From Flavobacterium sp. (GTDB taxonomy: Bacteria > Bacteroidota > Bacteroidia > Flavobacteriales > Flavobacteriaceae): a stretch of 14,910 nucleotides of DNA. Of the stretch, positions 13,436 to 14,910 are shown piece after piece. The DNA is taken from positions 1 through 14,910 of the forward strand of contig DMHA01000257.1 in NCBI GenBank assembly GCA_003449615.1. The letters run 5' to 3'. Each line of letters opens with the position of its first letter. Within the stretch, counting starts at the first letter, position 1. The notes beneath the pieces are model-generated. The model did no database searches and was not told the DNA's origin. It saw only the letters and a program-made list of their open reading frames with translations. The position numbers and the translations under genes are program-made.

Positions 13436-14089
13436 ATGACCACAAAAGCATTTATATTCGACCTTGACGGCGTAATTGTAGATACCGCAAAATACCATTT
13501 TCTAGCTTGGAAAAAAATTGCCAATGAATTAGGATTCGAATTTACACACGAAAATAATGAATTATTAAAAGGCGTAAGTCGCATTCGCTCGCTCGATATT
13601 ATTTTAGAATTGGGAAAAATAAAAGCTTCGCAAGAAGATAAAAACCGCTGGCTCATCCAGAAAAATGATGATTATTTGTCCTATTTAGTCGATATGGACG
13701 AGAGCGAAATTTTGCCAGGAGTGATGCCTATTTTGAAATATTTGAAAGAACGCAACCAATTGATAGCATTGGGATCGGCCAGTAAAAACGCCAGACCTAT
13801 TCTCGAAAAAACGGGAACACTTGCCTATTTCGATGGCATTGTGGATGGAAATGATGTTTCGAATGCCAAGCCCGATCCCGAAGTTTTCTTGCTTGCGGCT
13901 AGATTATTGCATACAAAACCCGAAGATTCCATTGTTTTTGAAGATTCCGTGGCTGGAATTCAAGCCGCAAACATTGGCGGAATGATTAGCGTGGGAATTG
14001 GAGAAGCTGCCACCTTGCACGAAGCAAAATATATTTTTAAAGATTTTACCCTTATGGATAAAACCTTTATTGATAATTTGATTAAATAA
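13436..14089 (+). CDS. pgmB: Beta-phosphoglucomutase
   Basis: This 217-residue cytoplasmic HAD-superfamily enzyme converts beta-glucose-1-phosphate to glucose-6-phosphate. The N-terminal FDLDGVIVDT motif supplies the nucleophile Asp9 and the acid/base Asp11. The cap has LKGVSRIRSLDI, close to the substrate-recognising LKGVSR segment of characterised beta-phosphoglucomutases. GSASKN provides the motif II serine. NAKPDPE carries the motif III lysine, and FEDSVAGIQAA the Mg-binding acidic pair. I chose the ATG at 13436. An upstream GTG at 13367 would add 23 residues, but that stretch overlaps the intergenic palindrome and is not part of the family fold. The neighbouring GH65 phosphorylase would make its substrate. 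The gap to the transporter is 156 bp. Confidence 0.94.
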   Translation: MTTKAFIFDLDGVIVDTAKYHFLAWKKIANELGFEFTHENNELLKGVSRIRSLDIILELGKIKASQEDKNRWLIQKNDDYLSYLVDMDESEILPGVMPILKYLKERNQLIALGSASKNARPILEKTGTLAYFDGIVDGNDVSNAKPDPEVFLLAARLLHTKPEDSIVFEDSVAGIQAANIGGMISVGIGEAATLHEAKYIFKDFTLMDKTFIDNLIK

Positions 14090-14116
14090 ATTTGTTTCAA
14101 GTTTCAGGTTAAACAA

Positions 14117-14148
14117 CTTTAAACCTTTAAACTTTAAACTTTAAACTA
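14117..14148 (+). repeat. Heptanucleotide tandem repeat CTTTAAA
   Basis: Four copies of CTTTAAA (14117, 14125, 14132 and 14139, with one extra C after the first) are followed by a degenerate CTA. The repeat lies in the 66-bp gap and ends about 8 bp before the GH65 ATG. It would therefore form part of that gene's translation initiation region. Confidence 0.88.
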
Positions 14149-14155
14149 AAAAGAA

Positions 14156-14910
14156 ATGAACCAAGATTATATAAAACCAGACAATTGGTCCATCATTGAA
14201 GAGGGATTTGATGCAGAGAGCGTAAAATCGTCCGAAAGTCTTTTCAGCATTGGCAACGGTGCGATGGGACAACGTGCGAATTTTGAAGAAAATTACACCG
14301 GAGAAACTTTTCAGGGAAGTTATATCGCGGGCATTTATTATCCTGATAAAACCAAAGTGGGTTGGTGGAAAAATGGCTATCCAAAATATTTTGCCAAAGT
14401 GCTAAACGCTCCCAATTGGATAGGAATTGACATTGAAATCAACGATGAAAATCTGGATTTGAATAATTGCAAGGAAGTAAAAAACTTCCGTCGGGAGTTG
14501 AATATGAAGGAAGGTTGGTACAACCGCTCTTTTGAAGCCACTTTGCAAAACGGAACCGAAATTGCAGTAAATATTCGTCGTTTTCTGTGTATGAATTTAG
14601 ACGAGGTAGGTGTAATCAATTATGAAATCACTGCCATAAATAAAGACACGAAAATTGTCTTCAAACCCTATATTGATGCTGGCGTAACCAATGAAGATGC
14701 CAACTGGGAAGAAAAATTCTGGGAACCATTGGAGGTAAAAAGAAACGGAAATGCAGCTTATATAACCGCTCAGACCTTCAAAACCCATTTCAAGGTAACT
14801 ACTTTTATGCAAAACACCATTTTTGTAAATGATAAAAATGGAAATATTTCGCCTTCAAACATAAAAACAGGAACTGATAAAATTCAATTGTCATTCGATG
14901 TGATTATTGC
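14156..14910 (+). CDS. GH65 glycoside phosphorylase, probable maltose phosphorylase (3' truncated by window)
   Basis: The first 251 codons are present and open to the window edge. The sequence begins MNQDYIKPDNWSIIEEGFD and includes ESLFSIGNGAMGQRANFEE. It then runs GSYIAGIYYPDK, WWKNGYPKYFAKVLNAPNWIGI and FRRELNMKEGWYNRSFEATL. These are typical of the N-terminal beta-sandwich domain of GH65 phosphorylases. The catalytic barrel with the general acid Glu lies outside the window. By family the enzyme uses phosphate to split an alpha-glucoside and releases beta-glucose-1-phosphate. The adjacent pgmB and the Sus-type locus point to maltose as substrate. Kojibiose, nigerose or trehalose phosphorylases share this fold and cannot be excluded from this fragment. 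It is 66 bp downstream of pgmB. Confidence 0.88.
   Translation, partial: MNQDYIKPDNWSIIEEGFDAESVKSSESLFSIGNGAMGQRANFEENYTGETFQGSYIAGIYYPDKTKVGWWKNGYPKYFAKVLNAPNWIGIDIEINDENLDLNNCKEVKNFRRELNMKEGWYNRSFEATLQNGTEIAVNIRRFLCMNLDEVGVINYEITAINKDTKIVFKPYIDAGVTNEDANWEEKFWEPLEVKRNGNAAYITAQTFKTHFKVTTFMQNTIFVNDKNGNISPSNIKTGTDKIQLSFDVII

Overview
The window looks like a chromosomal segment from a member of the Bacteroidota, most likely a Flavobacterium or close relative. The evidence is low GC content, a SusC/SusD outer-membrane pair, lipoproteins with acidic residues just after the lipid-bearing cysteine, a secreted amylase with a type IX secretion (T9SS) sorting domain, and promoter-like sites of the TTG / TAnnTTTG type. 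It holds a starch/maltose utilisation locus with the 3' end of an unrelated acetyl-CoA synthetase gene on its left flank.

Layout. Positions 1-753 (+) are the C-terminal part of acs, followed by a strong intrinsic terminator. Positions 820-10124 (-) form one long leftward cluster, in transcription order susC, susD, a SusE-like lipoprotein with two starch-binding-type modules, a second SusE-like lipoprotein with one module, a hairpin terminator, and a 968-residue GH13 alpha-amylase with a T9SS tail. A 225-bp divergent control region (10125-10349) separates susC from a rightward LacI-family regulator (10350-11387). Next comes a 560-bp non-coding stretch with a 53-unit imperfect hexanucleotide array, a candidate operator, a heptamer repeat and a two-hairpin leader. 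The rightward genes then are an MFS sugar transporter (11948-13279), beta-phosphoglucomutase (13436-14089) and the 5' end of a GH65 glycoside phosphorylase (from 14156, running off the window).

How the genes fit together (inference from families and context). The secreted amylase and SusE-like proteins would cut and hold starch at the cell surface. SusCD would import maltooligosaccharides across the outer membrane and the MFS protein would carry maltose across the inner membrane. The GH65 enzyme would split maltose with phosphate into glucose and beta-glucose-1-phosphate, which beta-phosphoglucomutase turns into glucose-6-phosphate. The LacI-type protein is the likely local regulator.

The enzymes and transporters are a recognisable flavobacterial type of locus, not a new system. 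The less ordinary material is in the control regions: the ATTGNN array with an antisense copy at its left edge, a 13-bp motif and a 16/17-bp motif each found once in the susC control region and once in the transporter control region, and a leader in front of the transporter that can fold into two mutually exclusive hairpins, one reaching the start codon.
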